Below, in pieces: positions 1 to 8,284 of a DNA stretch of 64,000 bases (positions within the stretch are counted from its first letter, which is position 1; the number at the start of each line of letters is the position of its first letter). Position numbers and translations under genes: made by a program. The notes under the pieces are model-generated. The model searched no databases and had not been told where the DNA came from. It saw only the letters and a program-made list of their open reading frames with translations. Source of the stretch: Microbacterium testaceum (lineage in GTDB: Bacteria > Actinomycetota > Actinomycetes > Actinomycetales > Microbacteriaceae); assembly GCF_029761935.1 (NCBI RefSeq), contig NZ_CP121699.1:1674001-1738000 (forward strand), read 5' to 3'.

Positions 1-397
1 CGGTCTGGTGGTTCATGAACTCGGCCTCGACGTACAGGGGGGCGGCGTAGGTCTTGCCGCGCTCCTTGCACTCCTCGATCGAGTACTTCTCCGGCTCGAG
101 GTAGGGGTTCGTGAACGAGAGCTGCATGGTCTCGCTCAGGTCCTCGATCGGCGAGATCTCCTCGAAGATCTCCTCGAGTCCGCTGATCTCGGGGACGTCG
201 GTGCGACCGGCGGCCTGAGCCTCGGCGACGCGCGCCTTCCATGCTTCGTTACCGACGAGCCAGTCGAACGACTCGGTCTGCAGCGCGAGCAGATCGGGAA
301 CGGTCAGCTTGTCGGAGATCTTCGCGAACGAGAGGCGAGATGCGCCGCGTCCGCTCTTCGGGGTGGTGGTGGTGGATGCGTTGCTCGCAGCAGCCAA
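1..397 (-). CDS. rpoB: RNA polymerase beta subunit, N-terminal part (partial)
   Basis: This is the first ~132 codons of the beta subunit of DNA-dependent RNA polymerase; the rest lies beyond the left edge. The translation contains the conserved beta N-terminus: [44 protein letters not shown] and [12 protein letters not shown]. The start is read as TTG at 397. It is preceded at 6-8 bases by the strong Shine-Dalgarno GGAGG, and the resulting [18 protein letters not shown] matches the usual actinobacterial N-terminus. No ATG or GTG fits as well. Protein identity is very secure; the TTG start is likely. Confidence 0.97.
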   Translation of the reverse strand, partial: MAAASNASTTTTPKSGRGASRLSFAKISDKLTVPDLLALQTESFDWLVGNEAWKARVAEAQAAGRTDVPEISGLEEIFEEISPIEDLSETMQLSFTNPYLEPEKYSIEECKERGKTYAAPLYVEAEFMNHQT

Positions 398-565
398 GGG
401 AATAACCTCCAGAAGCCCGGGCGAGGGGCTCGTGATTCCTTGTCGTCAGGTGGAGTGCGTTCCTGCCCCGATAACCTGCACGTCGCACACCGCGGTGAAG
501 CGGGGACGGGCAGGCTCAGCCGACCACCATATGAGGGCAGGGGGAATCGAGGAGCGCAAAGTCCA

Positions 566-594
566 AGCATACGCGGGAGGACTCGCCGTGTCCA
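566..594 (-). promoter_or_regulatory. Probable primary promoter of rpoB
   Basis: Read on the minus strand, a -35 hexamer TGGACA (594-589) and a -10 hexamer TATGCT (571-566) are separated by exactly 17 bp. They lie about 170 bases upstream of the rpoB start, which leaves a long 5' leader. The rest of 398-669 holds no gene. The spacing and hexamers fit a housekeeping sigma factor; no experimental start is known here. Confidence 0.6.
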
Positions 595-669
595 GTCCAA
601 TTCTTGACGCGTTCTCGGACCTGCGGTATAACCGCGTGCGCTCGCCCGGCATTCCTCGCTCCCGCCCCG

Positions 670-2274
670 TCAGGCCCGGCGAAACCGCACCCGGTCACCC
701 GGCCGCACCTGTGCGAGAGCGTCGAGGGCGGCATCCGGGATCACCCCGATCACGGGATAGCCCCCGGTCACGGGACCGTCGGCGAGCAGGATCACCGGGC
801 GCCCGTGCGGTGGAACCTGGAGCGCTCCCGGGCACATGCCTTCGCTGGGGAGTTCGTCGTGACGGGTGCGCTCGAGGACCGGACCGTCGAGACGGATGCC
901 GATCCTGTCGATGTCGGCCGACACGGTCCAGGACGCATCGGTCAGCGCATCGACCGAGGCGGGGGTGAACCAGTCCGCCCGCGGCCCCGGCCGCAGCCCC
1001 ACCTCGAGCACGGCCGGAGGGATGGACCAGGGGAACCCGTCCACCGCGGGCACCTCCCCGGTCTCGAATCCCGCGTGCACGAGGTCGCCGGCACGGAGGG
1101 GTCGAGGGCCGAGCCGCGCGAGAACGTCGGTGGAGCGCGAGCCGAGCACGGACTCGGCGACGACTCCCCCGCGGACGGCGAGGATCAGTCGCAGGCCCGC
1201 GCGGGCGGGGTCGATCGTCAGCTCCGCGCCCCTCACGAGTCGCACCGGCTCGTAGACGGGGACGCCGCGCCCGTCGACGCGCACGTCGGCGAGAGCACCG
1301 GTCACCGCGACCCAGCAGTCGTGTTCGGCTCGCGCCGAGAACCCGCCGAGCGTGATCTCGAGAGCCGCCGCGCTCTCGTCGTTTCCGACCAGACGGTTCG
1401 CGATGCGCAGGGCGCCGCGATCCAGGGCGCCCGAGCGGGCCACCCCCAGCGCCGCTCGACCGGGTCGGCCGAGGTCCTGCACCGTGACCAGCGGACCGGA
1501 GGCGAGGATGCGGAGCGCCGGGCCGGGCGCCGCCCCGGCGGTCGAGGAACGCGCCCCACCGAGCGAGGATCCGGCGGGAAACGGCGGGGCCGCGGCATCC
1601 GGTCGTCCGCTCGTCGGCGGCGTCCTGTCGGACTCCCGCGGCCCGACGACGTGCGCGCGCTCGCGGATCGGGACGAAACGCACGCGGGTGCGGGGCGGGA
1701 GGAGCACCGGGTCGACGGCCTCGGGATCGAAGAGGACCGCATCCGTCGACCCGATGAGCCGCCAGCCGCCCGGGGTGTCACGGGGGTAGGCCCCGCTGAA
1801 CGCCCCCGCGAGACCCACGGCTCCGGCGGGGACGCGAAGGCGGGGTCGGTCGAGTCGAGGGACGTCGAACGGCCAGTCCGCACTCACGAGATAGGCGAAC
1901 CCCGGCGCGAAGCCGGTGAAGGCCACCGTCCACTCCGCGGCACGGTGGCGCGCGACGAGGTCGTCCGCTCGGATGCCGAGCAGCTCGGCCGCGTCGTCCA
2001 GGTCGGCGCCGTCGTACCGCGTCGCGATCTCGACGAGGGGGCCGGGTGAGGCGGCATCCGGATCCCCGGTCGCGGCCGCCCGGACCCACGCGGTGACCGC
2101 GGACGCCGAGGTGCGGACCGGATCGAAGGCGATGAGCACGGTGCGCGCCGCGGGTACGAGATCGTCGACGCCGCCGAGCGGATCCGCGGCGAGCGCGGCG
2201 TGCAACCGCACGACCGCGGGCAGATCGGCGACCTCGGCCAGCACGGCCCTCTCGCCCATCGCCCGCAGCGTCAC
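670..2274 (-). CDS. pxpBC: 5-oxoprolinase, fused subunits B and C (PxpB-PxpC / KipI-KipA)
   Basis: This is the ATP-dependent 5-oxoprolinase component that, with PxpA, hydrolyses 5-oxo-L-proline (pyroglutamate) to glutamate. The roughly first 200 residues are the KipI/PxpB domain (AEWTVAFTGFAPGFAYLV, PRDTPGGWRLIG). Residues from about 230 are the KipA/PxpC biotin-dependent carboxyltransferase-like domain (LVTVQDLGRPGRAALGVARS, LGSRSTDVLARLG). In many bacteria these are separate genes; here a low-complexity Pro/Ser/Gly linker joins them. The chosen GTG start overlaps the pxpA stop as GTGA, implying translational coupling. An ATG 18 bases downstream is the alternative. Length is 534 aa. Confidence 0.93.
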   Translation of the reverse strand: MTLRAMGERAVLAEVADLPAVVRLHAALAADPLGGVDDLVPAARTVLIAFDPVRTSASAVTAWVRAAATGDPDAASPGPLVEIATRYDGADLDDAAELLGIRADDLVARHRAAEWTVAFTGFAPGFAYLVSADWPFDVPRLDRPRLRVPAGAVGLAGAFSGAYPRDTPGGWRLIGSTDAVLFDPEAVDPVLLPPRTRVRFVPIRERAHVVGPRESDRTPPTSGRPDAAAPPFPAGSSLGGARSSTAGAAPGPALRILASGPLVTVQDLGRPGRAALGVARSGALDRGALRIANRLVGNDESAAALEITLGGFSARAEHDCWVAVTGALADVRVDGRGVPVYEPVRLVRGAELTIDPARAGLRLILAVRGGVVAESVLGSRSTDVLARLGPRPLRAGDLVHAGFETGEVPAVDGFPWSIPPAVLEVGLRPGPRADWFTPASVDALTDASWTVSADIDRIGIRLDGPVLERTRHDELPSEGMCPGALQVPPHGRPVILLADGPVTGGYPVIGVIPDAALDALAQVRPGDRVRFRRA

Positions 2275-3023
2275 CACGGAGCGAGCACCTCGACACCCGC
2301 GTCGTCCAGGGCCGCGCGCACGGCCCGCGCCATCGCCACTGCGGCGGGAGTGTCCCCGTGCAGGCACAGCGAGGCGGCCTCGACGGCGAGCCGCGTCCCG
2401 TCGACGGCCTCGACCTCGCGGTCGCGCACGAGGAGCACCGCCCGCTCGGCCACGAGGGCCGGGTCGTCGACGAGGGCTCGGGGAGCCCCCCGGGGCACGA
2501 GCGTCGCCGTCGCCGTGTACCCGCGGTCGAGGAAGGCCTCGGGCACGAACGGAAGACCCGCGGATGCCGCGGCCTCGGCGATCGCGCCGGGAAGGCCGAG
2601 GATCGGGAGCGCGCGTCCGAGCCGCGCGGAGTGGTCGGCCACCGCCGCGACGACCGCGTCGGCCTGCCGTCGGTCGACGGTGACCGCGTGATAGAGCGCC
2701 CCGTGCGGCTTGACGTACCGCAGGTCGGCACCGGCCGCGGCGAGCGCGGCGATCTGCCCGATCACACTGGCGCGGAGATCGGCGGAGCCGGGCGAGCGGG
2801 CCACGCGACCGAAGTTCTCGCGGTCCTCGTACGAGGGATGTGCGCCGACGGCGACCCCGAAACGCTGCGCCCTCTCGACGGAGGCGCGCATCGCGCCGGC
2901 GTCCCCCGCGTGCCCGCCGCAGGCGATGCTGGCGCTGGAGATCACCGCGAACATGGCGTCGTCGTCGGCCGTCGGCACTCCGTCGACGGTCTCGCCCAGG
3001 TCGGCGTTGAGATCCACCCGCAT
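2271..3023 (-). CDS. pxpA: 5-oxoprolinase subunit A (LamB/YcsF family)
   Basis: This 250-aa PxpA subunit works with PxpBC in 5-oxoproline cleavage. Family landmarks are VDLNADLGE at the N-terminus, SSASIACGGHAGD around residues 27-40, AHPSYEDRENFGR and VKPHGALYH. It is the first gene of a two-gene operon, coupled to pxpBC by a 4-base overlap. The ATG lies 6 bases after TACCGT (3035-3030 on the minus strand), so the transcript looks leaderless. Its promoter sits back-to-back with that of the methyltransferase-like gene in only 41 bp. Confidence 0.95.
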   Translation of the reverse strand: MRVDLNADLGETVDGVPTADDDAMFAVISSASIACGGHAGDAGAMRASVERAQRFGVAVGAHPSYEDRENFGRVARSPGSADLRASVIGQIAALAAAGADLRYVKPHGALYHAVTVDRRQADAVVAAVADHSARLGRALPILGLPGAIAEAAASAGLPFVPEAFLDRGYTATATLVPRGAPRALVDDPALVAERAVLLVRDREVEAVDGTRLAVEAASLCLHGDTPAAVAMARAVRAALDDAGVEVLAPW

Positions 3024-3064
3024 GCGGCCACGGTACCGCCGCCCCGAGGGCCTAGCGTGGGTTC

Positions 3065-3931
3065 ATGGCCCGCATGCGCATCGAACCCGACGACGCCCCG
3101 ACCGCGCGGCTGTCCGACGGCGCCCTCGCCCGCGTCTCGCCCTCGGGGTTCGTGTCGGGATGGGAGCTCGTCGTCGACGGGACACCCCAGTCGCACGTCG
3201 ACCTCGACGACCCCACGCACCTGCACTTCGAGTACGTGGCGCGCATGGGCGCCGTGATCGATCGACTCCGGATGCCGGGACAGCCCCTCACCGCGGTCCA
3301 CCTCGGCGCGGGCGCCCTCACGCTGCCGCGCTACGTGGAGGCGACCCGACCGAACTCGCGCCAGCAGGTCATCGAGCTCGAGCCGGCGCTGTGGGACCTC
3401 GTGCGCGAGAACCTCCCCCTCCCCCGCGGCGCGTCGATACGCGTGCGCATCGGCGACGCGCGTGCCGGGCTGTCGAGACTGCCGGCGGGACTCTCGGGTG
3501 CCGTCGACCTCCTCATCAGCGACGTGTACTCCGGCGCCCAGACCCCCGCCCACCTCACCACCGTGGAGTTCTACCGCGAGGCGGCGGCCCTGCTCGCCCC
3601 CGAGGGGGTGCTCCTGGTGAATGTGTCCGACGGACCCGGACTGGCCTTCGCCCGCCGCCAGGTCGCCACGATCCGCGAGGTCCTGCCCGAGGTCATCGTC
3701 CTCGCCGAGGTGCAGGTGCTCAAGGGACGCCGATTCGGCAACCTCGTCGTCGCCGCCTCCGCAGCGCCCCTGCCGGTCGAGTGGCTCCCGCGACTGATGG
3801 CGGCCGGCCCCCACCCCGCCAAGGTCGCTCAGGGCGCGGAGATCGAGGAGTTCATACGCGGGTCGCGACCGGCCACGGACGCCGATGCGACCGCGTCTCC
3901 GAAGCCCTCGGCATCCCTGTTCGAGAGATGA
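3065..3931 (+). CDS. Spermidine synthase-like class I methyltransferase-fold protein
   Basis: A 288-aa protein with the Rossmann-like core of the spermidine synthase family. The glycine-rich loop is AVHLGAGALTLPRYV (~80-94), followed by VIELEPALWDLV, RIGDARAGLSRLP and DLLISDVYSGAQTP. Proteins of this type are common in actinobacteria. Many lack a demonstrated aminopropyltransferase activity, so polyamine synthesis should not be assumed. The ATG lies 6 bases after TAGCGT (3053-3058), indicating leaderless transcription divergent from pxpA. Confidence 0.85.
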   Translation: MARMRIEPDDAPTARLSDGALARVSPSGFVSGWELVVDGTPQSHVDLDDPTHLHFEYVARMGAVIDRLRMPGQPLTAVHLGAGALTLPRYVEATRPNSRQQVIELEPALWDLVRENLPLPRGASIRVRIGDARAGLSRLPAGLSGAVDLLISDVYSGAQTPAHLTTVEFYREAAALLAPEGVLLVNVSDGPGLAFARRQVATIREVLPEVIVLAEVQVLKGRRFGNLVVAASAAPLPVEWLPRLMAAGPHPAKVAQGAEIEEFIRGSRPATDADATASPKPSASLFER

Positions 3932-4022
3932 TCCCGGCGTCTTCGCCGCCCGACCGCGTGGCGAGGCACCCCTCGACGCCCGTGCGGCGCACACTGGAAG
4001 TCCTGCCGGAACGAGAGGAGCG

Positions 4023-4553
4023 ATGGTGAGCTACATCCACGGGTACGACCCCGACACTTTGCGCGAGGTCACCGACTCCCGTGAGTGCGCGGAACGTCTC
4101 GAGGAGATCGGTTCCCAGCGCAGCCTCCACGCCCTCCTCGAGCGGGTGTGGCTGCTCAAGGTGCTCGACCGATTCGACGAGGCGCTCGCGATCTCGGAGC
4201 AGTCGGTGCGGGTCGCCCGCATGGCCGGCACCCGTCGCGACCTGCTGCGCGCGCGCATCCTCCACGCGACGATCATGCAGTGCCGCGGGGCCTACGCCGC
4301 CGCCGAGCAGGAACTCACCATGTGCGCCGAAGAGGCCGAAGGGCAGGGTTGGGCGAGCATCGCCGCCTTCGCCCTCCAGCACCGCGGCAAGGTGCACTAC
4401 GACGAGGGCGATTTCGACGCCGCCCGCCGCGACTTCAAGCAGGCGCTGTTCCTGCGGCAGAACGCCGGTGCCACCGACGCGCAGCTCGAATCGACCCTGC
4501 TCGCGATCGACGCCGCGGAGCGTCGCCGCACGCGCGAGGTCGTCGCGAGCTGA
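4023..4553 (+). CDS. Tetratricopeptide repeat protein
   Basis: A 176-aa helical protein made of TPR-like repeats, for example LERVWLLKVLDRFDEALAIS, TIMQCRGAYAAAEQELTMC and KVHYDEGDFDAARRDFKQAL. Such repeats act as protein-protein interaction scaffolds; no catalytic motif is visible. The start is the ATG preceded by GAGAGGAG about 4 bases upstream. Longer in-frame extensions would overlap the preceding gene and read as random Arg/Pro-rich sequence. The partner is unknown. Confidence 0.75.
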   Translation: MVSYIHGYDPDTLREVTDSRECAERLEEIGSQRSLHALLERVWLLKVLDRFDEALAISEQSVRVARMAGTRRDLLRARILHATIMQCRGAYAAAEQELTMCAEEAEGQGWASIAAFALQHRGKVHYDEGDFDAARRDFKQALFLRQNAGATDAQLESTLLAIDAAERRRTREVVAS

Positions 4554-4554
4554 G

Positions 4555-4576
4555 TGTCGTAGGTCCCTTCTAGGCT
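4555..4576 (+). promoter_or_regulatory. PafBC-type DNA-damage promoter of the SprT-like gene
   Basis: TGTCGTAG (4555-4562), exactly 8 bases, then TAGGCT (4571-4576), then 7 bases to the ATG at 4584. This matches the published RecA-independent damage promoter consensus tTGTCRGtg-N8-TAnnnT, with one deviation (T for G in the sixth position of TGTCGG). It starts one base after the stop codon of the TPR gene, so the SprT-like gene has its own promoter. Confidence 0.55.
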
Positions 4577-4583
4577 TCCGCTC

Positions 4584-5072
4584 ATGTCCGATCTGCAGCG
4601 CGTCCGCATCTGGGCCGAGGCGTTGATCGCCCTCCACCTCGATCCGTCGTGGACCTTCGCCTTCGACAACGCCAAGCGGCGCGCGGGCCTGTGCGACTAC
4701 GGCCGTCAGCGCATCAGCGTCTCGCGCTACCTCTCCGCGCGCTACGACGACGACACGAATCACCAGACGCTGCTGCACGAGATCGCGCACGCCGTCGCGG
4801 GCCCGGCCGCGGGGCACGGACCGGTGTGGAAGCGGACGGCACGCGAGCTGGGTTACGTGGGCGGGACGACCCACGCCGGCGAGACCGCCAACGAACTCGC
4901 CCCGTGGGTCGGCACGTGCCCGGCGGGCCACGTCGCCTATCGGCACCGGCGTGCGACCCGGCCCACCTCGTGCGCGAAGTGCGCCCCGTCGTTCGACCCG
5001 CGTTTCGCTCTGTCGTGGGTGCACCGCGACATCAGCCGCGCGACGCGGCTCGCGGCCTCGACACCCCGCTAG
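4584..5072 (+). CDS. SprT-like zinc metalloprotein
   Basis: A 162-aa SprT-like domain protein. The zinc-protease motif HEIAH lies at residues 65-69, with a further candidate His in GHGPVW at ~78. The C-terminus has a possible zinc ribbon (CPAGH...CAKC). SprT/Spartan-type proteins are linked to repair of DNA-protein crosslinks; the bacterial function is less defined. Transcription looks leaderless from a promoter resembling the PafBC damage-response class, which agrees with a DNA-repair role. That link is inference. Confidence 0.88.
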   Translation: MSDLQRVRIWAEALIALHLDPSWTFAFDNAKRRAGLCDYGRQRISVSRYLSARYDDDTNHQTLLHEIAHAVAGPAAGHGPVWKRTARELGYVGGTTHAGETANELAPWVGTCPAGHVAYRHRRATRPTSCAKCAPSFDPRFALSWVHRDISRATRLAASTPR

Positions 5073-5081
5073 GGCGAGAGC

Positions 5082-5696
5082 TCAGGCCGAGACGATCACC
5101 CCGTCGCGCAGGGTCGGGACGACGGATGTCGCGTCGCGCGCGGCCGAGGCGAGCACCGCCTCGCGTCGTCCGTCGGCGGCGAGCGCGCGGCCGGTGCCGC
5201 TGGCCGTCAGCAGGTGCCGGACCGCTCCGCCGAGGGCGCGGAATCCCTCTCCCGCGACGGCGGCGTCGGGAGAGGCGTGGTCGATGCCGAGATCTCCGAG
5301 AGCGGCGATGACGGCGCCCGCGCCGAGCAGGTCGTCGACGGCGAAGCGGAGGCCGTCGTCGTCGGGGTAACCGGCGGCGATCACCGAGATGCGGGTGCGC
5401 TCACCTCGCGACCGCTGCACCTCGAGCACGTGGGCGGCGACGGCGGCCGCGTTGCGCAGCCCGCCGACGACGACATGGGCGCCGTCGCTCCCGGCGGCGA
5501 GGGCGAGCCCCGCGGCCTCATCGCCTTCGAGGGGGAACGTCTCGCCTCCTTCGATCGCGTCCAGCGCGCGCATCGACAGCCCCAGCGTCTGCACGACGAT
5601 GACGACGTGAGCGGGGGCGAGACGCTCCAGCCCCGAGCGGCCCCAGTCCAGACGCACCTGGTAGTCGGACTGGGCGAGGGCGGGAGAAGACGGCAT
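5082..5696 (-). CDS. ComB-like (2-phosphosulfolactate phosphatase family) protein
   Basis: A 204-aa protein resembling the ComB family. Features are a start QSDYQVRLDWGRSGLERL, then AHVVIVVQTLGLSMRALDA, VVVGGLRNAAAVAAHV, and a conserved block RISVIAAGYPDDDGLRFAVDDLLGAG. ComB hydrolyses 2-phosphosulfolactate in coenzyme M synthesis in archaea. Actinobacterial members have unknown substrates, and no coenzyme M genes are nearby. The ATG follows TACGAT by 6 bases, so it is probably leaderless. It converges with the SprT-like gene. Confidence 0.75.
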   Translation of the reverse strand: MPSSPALAQSDYQVRLDWGRSGLERLAPAHVVIVVQTLGLSMRALDAIEGGETFPLEGDEAAGLALAAGSDGAHVVVGGLRNAAAVAAHVLEVQRSRGERTRISVIAAGYPDDDGLRFAVDDLLGAGAVIAALGDLGIDHASPDAAVAGEGFRALGGAVRHLLTASGTGRALAADGRREAVLASAARDATSVVPTLRDGVIVSA

Positions 5697-5778
5697 CCCT
5701 CGATCGTAAAACGCCCGGAGTGCACCCCTCGCGTCAAGCCGTGCCCGCCGACGGCCGGGATCGGGCACGATCGAGGTC

Positions 5779-6279
5779 ATGCGCATCCTGCTGAAGTTCG
5801 TCATCGACTGCGACCCGGACGCCGCGTGGCGAGCACTGCACTCCCCCCGCGCCGTCGCAGAGCTGTACGGTCCGCTCCTCGACGTGGAGGCACTGGGCGA
5901 CATGCCGACCTCGTTCTCATCGGGCGACGACGTTCCCGTGCAGATGAGCGTCGCGGGGCTCATTCCGGTCGGTCGCCAGCTCATCTCGGTCGCCGACCGC
6001 GAGACGAGCGACGGACACGGGCGCGTCCGCGTCTTCCGCGACTGGGGCGTCCCCCTGACCGGACCGCTGTCGGTGCTCGACGTGTGGGATCACCAGATGG
6101 CCGTGTCAGCCGCCCCCGGAGAGCCCGGGCGCACCCTCTGGCGAGAGAGGCTGACCATCGGCGGCGCCGCGGCCCCGGCCCTGTGGCCGGCGCTCTGGGC
6201 GACGTGGCAGTGGCGCGCGACGCGCATCAAGGCCCTCGCCCCCACGTGGGCGCACGACCCGGAGAACGACGACGCCTGA
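5779..6279 (+). CDS. Hypothetical protein, possibly SRPBCC/START-like fold
   Basis: A 166-aa protein with no motif I recognise firmly. The opening MRILLKFVIDCDPDAAWRAL followed by SPRAVAELYGPLL resembles the first strand and helix of polyketide-cyclase/SRPBCC proteins, and a Trp-rich C-terminal helix (WPALWATWQWRATRIKAL) would fit the long closing helix. Function is unassigned. It ends inside a hairpin shared with the convergent response regulator. Confidence 0.6.
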   Translation: MRILLKFVIDCDPDAAWRALHSPRAVAELYGPLLDVEALGDMPTSFSSGDDVPVQMSVAGLIPVGRQLISVADRETSDGHGRVRVFRDWGVPLTGPLSVLDVWDHQMAVSAAPGEPGRTLWRERLTIGGAAAPALWPALWATWQWRATRIKALAPTWAHDPENDDA

Positions 6280-6298
6280 GGCGCCCGCCGCTCAGGCG
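6273..6298. terminator. Stop-codon-containing hairpin between convergent genes
   Basis: CGCCTGA (6273-6279) pairs perfectly with TCAGGCG (6292-6298). The arms contain the stop codons of the plus-strand hypothetical gene and the minus-strand response regulator. There is no U-tract, so it could act on both strands as a weak bidirectional terminator. Confidence 0.45.
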
Positions 6299-6942
6299 AG
6301 GCCGTGGCGATAGGCGAAGACCACGAGCTGCACGCGATCGCGCAGGGCGAGCTTGGTGAGGATGCGGCTGATGTGCGTCTTCACCGTCGCCTCGGAGAGG
6401 AACTCGCGCTCCGCGATCTCGGCGTTGCTGAGCCCCGCCGCGGCGAGGGCGAAGATCTCGCGCTCGCGATCGGTCAGCGCGCCGTAGGCCGCCGGAACCG
6501 GCTCGCCTCCCCCGCCGTCGGCGATGTGGGCGAAGAGCTCGCGCGTCGCTTCGGCGGCGATCACCGCCGAGCCGGCGTGCACGGTGCGCACCGCCGACAG
6601 CAGGAACTCCGGCTCGGAATCCTTCAACAGGAACCCGCTGGCCCCGCCCTGGATGGCGCGGGCGGCCGCCTCGTCGAGGTCGAACGTCGTCAGCACCACG
6701 ACGCGCGGCGCTTCGGGCTCGCGCAGGATCTCGGCCGTCGCCGCCAGACCGTCCATGACCGGCATCCGCACGTCCATGAGCACGAGGTCGGGACGCGTGG
6801 AACGGACGACCTCGACGCCCTCGCGGCCATCCGACGCCTCCCCCACCACCTCGAGGTCGGGCTGCGAGTCGATCACCATGCGGATTCCGGCGCGGAACAG
6901 GGCTTGATCGTCGACGAGGACGATGCGGACGGGGGCGGTCAT
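6292..6942 (-). CDS. NarL/FixJ-type response regulator
   Basis: A 216-aa two-component regulator. The receiver domain has the acidic pair DD at 11-12, the phospho-acceptor D57 in LVLMDVRMPVMDG, and the conserved Thr/Lys region (VLTTFD, GFLLKD). The C-terminal LuxR-type helix-turn-helix begins LTDREREIFALAAAGLSNAE and runs to the end. The cognate sensor kinase gene lies 64 bp upstream on the same strand. The ATG at 6942 gives the canonical receiver N-terminus. The signal and target genes are not evident. Confidence 0.93.
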   Translation of the reverse strand: MTAPVRIVLVDDQALFRAGIRMVIDSQPDLEVVGEASDGREGVEVVRSTRPDLVLMDVRMPVMDGLAATAEILREPEAPRVVVLTTFDLDEAAARAIQGGASGFLLKDSEPEFLLSAVRTVHAGSAVIAAEATRELFAHIADGGGGEPVPAAYGALTDREREIFALAAAGLSNAEIAEREFLSEATVKTHISRILTKLALRDRVQLVVFAYRHGLA

Positions 6943-7006
6943 GACGACGGCTCCTCTCGCGGGTCGGGGGTGGCTCGGCATCCGCTCTGCCCTCTCGATC
7001 GGGCGT

Positions 7007-8176
7007 TCACAGCGGGGAGCCGATCGGGAGGGTGGCACGCACGACGAACTCGCCGTACTCGGGCCCCGCGGTCAGGTGACCGCCGACGAGCTGCGCACGC
7101 TCGCGCATGCCGATCAGCCCGTGTCCACCCGATGGAGGGGAAGCCGGAGCGGGGACGGATGCCGTGGCCCGGGCATTGCGCACCGAGGCGACGACCCGGT
7201 CGGGCCACCATCCCAGGTGCACGCGCACGCGCGGGTCGACTCCGTGCCGCAGGGCGTTGGTGAGCGCCTCCTGCATGATGCGGTAGACCGCGAGCTGGAT
7301 GGCCGCGGGGGGCTCGCCCGGGGGCAACGGGTCGACCTCGACCTCGAGGGCCACGCCCGCCGCCCGCATCCGCTCGAAGAGGGTCTCGAGGTCGGCGAGA
7401 GTCGGCTGGGGCCCCTCGGCCTGCGAGTGCCGCAACTGGGTGAGGAGCAACCTCACGTCGGCGAGCGCGGCGCGCGCGGTCGACGAGATCGTCGTCAGCG
7501 CCTCGGCGCTCGCCCGCGGATCGGATGCCGCGGCGTACCGGGCACCGTCGGCCTGGGCGATGACCACCGCCAGGGAGTGCGCGACGACGTCGTGCATGTC
7601 GCGGGCGATGCGGACACGCTCCTGCTCGGCGATCGTCTCGGCCTCGGCCGCCCGCTGAGCACGGCTGTTCGCCGCGGCCCTCATGGCCGTGCGCACCAGT
7701 GCACCCGAGACCCAGGCGAGCATGAGCGCGAAACCGGCCGCGAGGAAGAGCGCGATGACGGCGAACCAGTCGTTCCCGTTCGGCGGGGCCTGCAGCCCGC
7801 GACCCACGAGGTACAGCGGAACCACGGCCGCTCCGACGATCGCCGAGACGAACCCGAACCAGAACACGGGACGACTGCCGTACGCCGACGTCGTGTAGAG
7901 GACGGCGAAGATCGCGAGGTCGGACGGCGACGGCTGCCGGCCGAACCCCATCTGCGCGAGGGCGGCCGCCCACGCCACGCAGAGGGCGAGGCCCGGATGA
8001 AGCCGTCGCAGAGCCACCGCCCCCGCGAAGGCGAGCGCGATGAAGAATCCCGCGACGTTGTCGATCGGGGTGGCGCTTGCGACGAGCTCGATCGCTATGG
8101 CCACCAGGAAGAACACCACGGCGATACCGAGGTCGGTGACCAGCTGATAGCGGGTGAGCGAGCGCAGAGCGAACAT
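7007..8176 (-). CDS. Sensor histidine kinase (HisKA_3 / NarX-DesK type)
   Basis: A 389-aa kinase with several hydrophobic N-terminal segments, probably TM helices, over residues ~15-150. A HisKA_3 dimerisation domain follows, with the phospho-accepting His in IARDMHDVVAHSLAVV (~194). The C-terminus is an HATPase_c domain (MQEALTNALRHG, SGGHGLIGMRERAQLVGG). ATG 8176 is preferred because it lies 7 bases after TAGCGT (minus strand 8189-8184). The upstream GTG at 8185 would lie inside that -10 box. It pairs with the response regulator just downstream. Confidence 0.92.
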   Translation of the reverse strand: MFALRSLTRYQLVTDLGIAVVFFLVAIAIELVASATPIDNVAGFFIALAFAGAVALRRLHPGLALCVAWAAALAQMGFGRQPSPSDLAIFAVLYTTSAYGSRPVFWFGFVSAIVGAAVVPLYLVGRGLQAPPNGNDWFAVIALFLAAGFALMLAWVSGALVRTAMRAAANSRAQRAAEAETIAEQERVRIARDMHDVVAHSLAVVIAQADGARYAAASDPRASAEALTTISSTARAALADVRLLLTQLRHSQAEGPQPTLADLETLFERMRAAGVALEVEVDPLPPGEPPAAIQLAVYRIMQEALTNALRHGVDPRVRVHLGWWPDRVVASVRNARATASVPAPASPPSGGHGLIGMRERAQLVGGHLTAGPEYGEFVVRATLPIGSPL

Positions 8177-8194
8177 CATGGCCACGCTACGCGG

Positions 8195-8241
8195 GCCGAC
8201 GGGGGCGGGGCATCCGTCGCGGGATGTATCCCACCGTCGGC
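8195..8241 (-). terminator. Hairpin between the Lrp-type regulator and the sensor kinase
   Basis: GCCGACGG (8195-8202) pairs with CCGTCGGC (8234-8241). It lies downstream of the Lrp-type gene and just upstream of the kinase promoter, where it could stop read-through. There is no U-tract, so this is a candidate only. Confidence 0.35.
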
Positions 8242-8284
8242 CGTCGTGCGGATGGCCTCGGGACCGGGCCCCGTGGCCGGGGGG

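Noticed and set aside
604-2049. Long plus-strand frame opposite pxpBC
   Set aside because: Mirror of a secure minus-strand gene; no recognisable domain.
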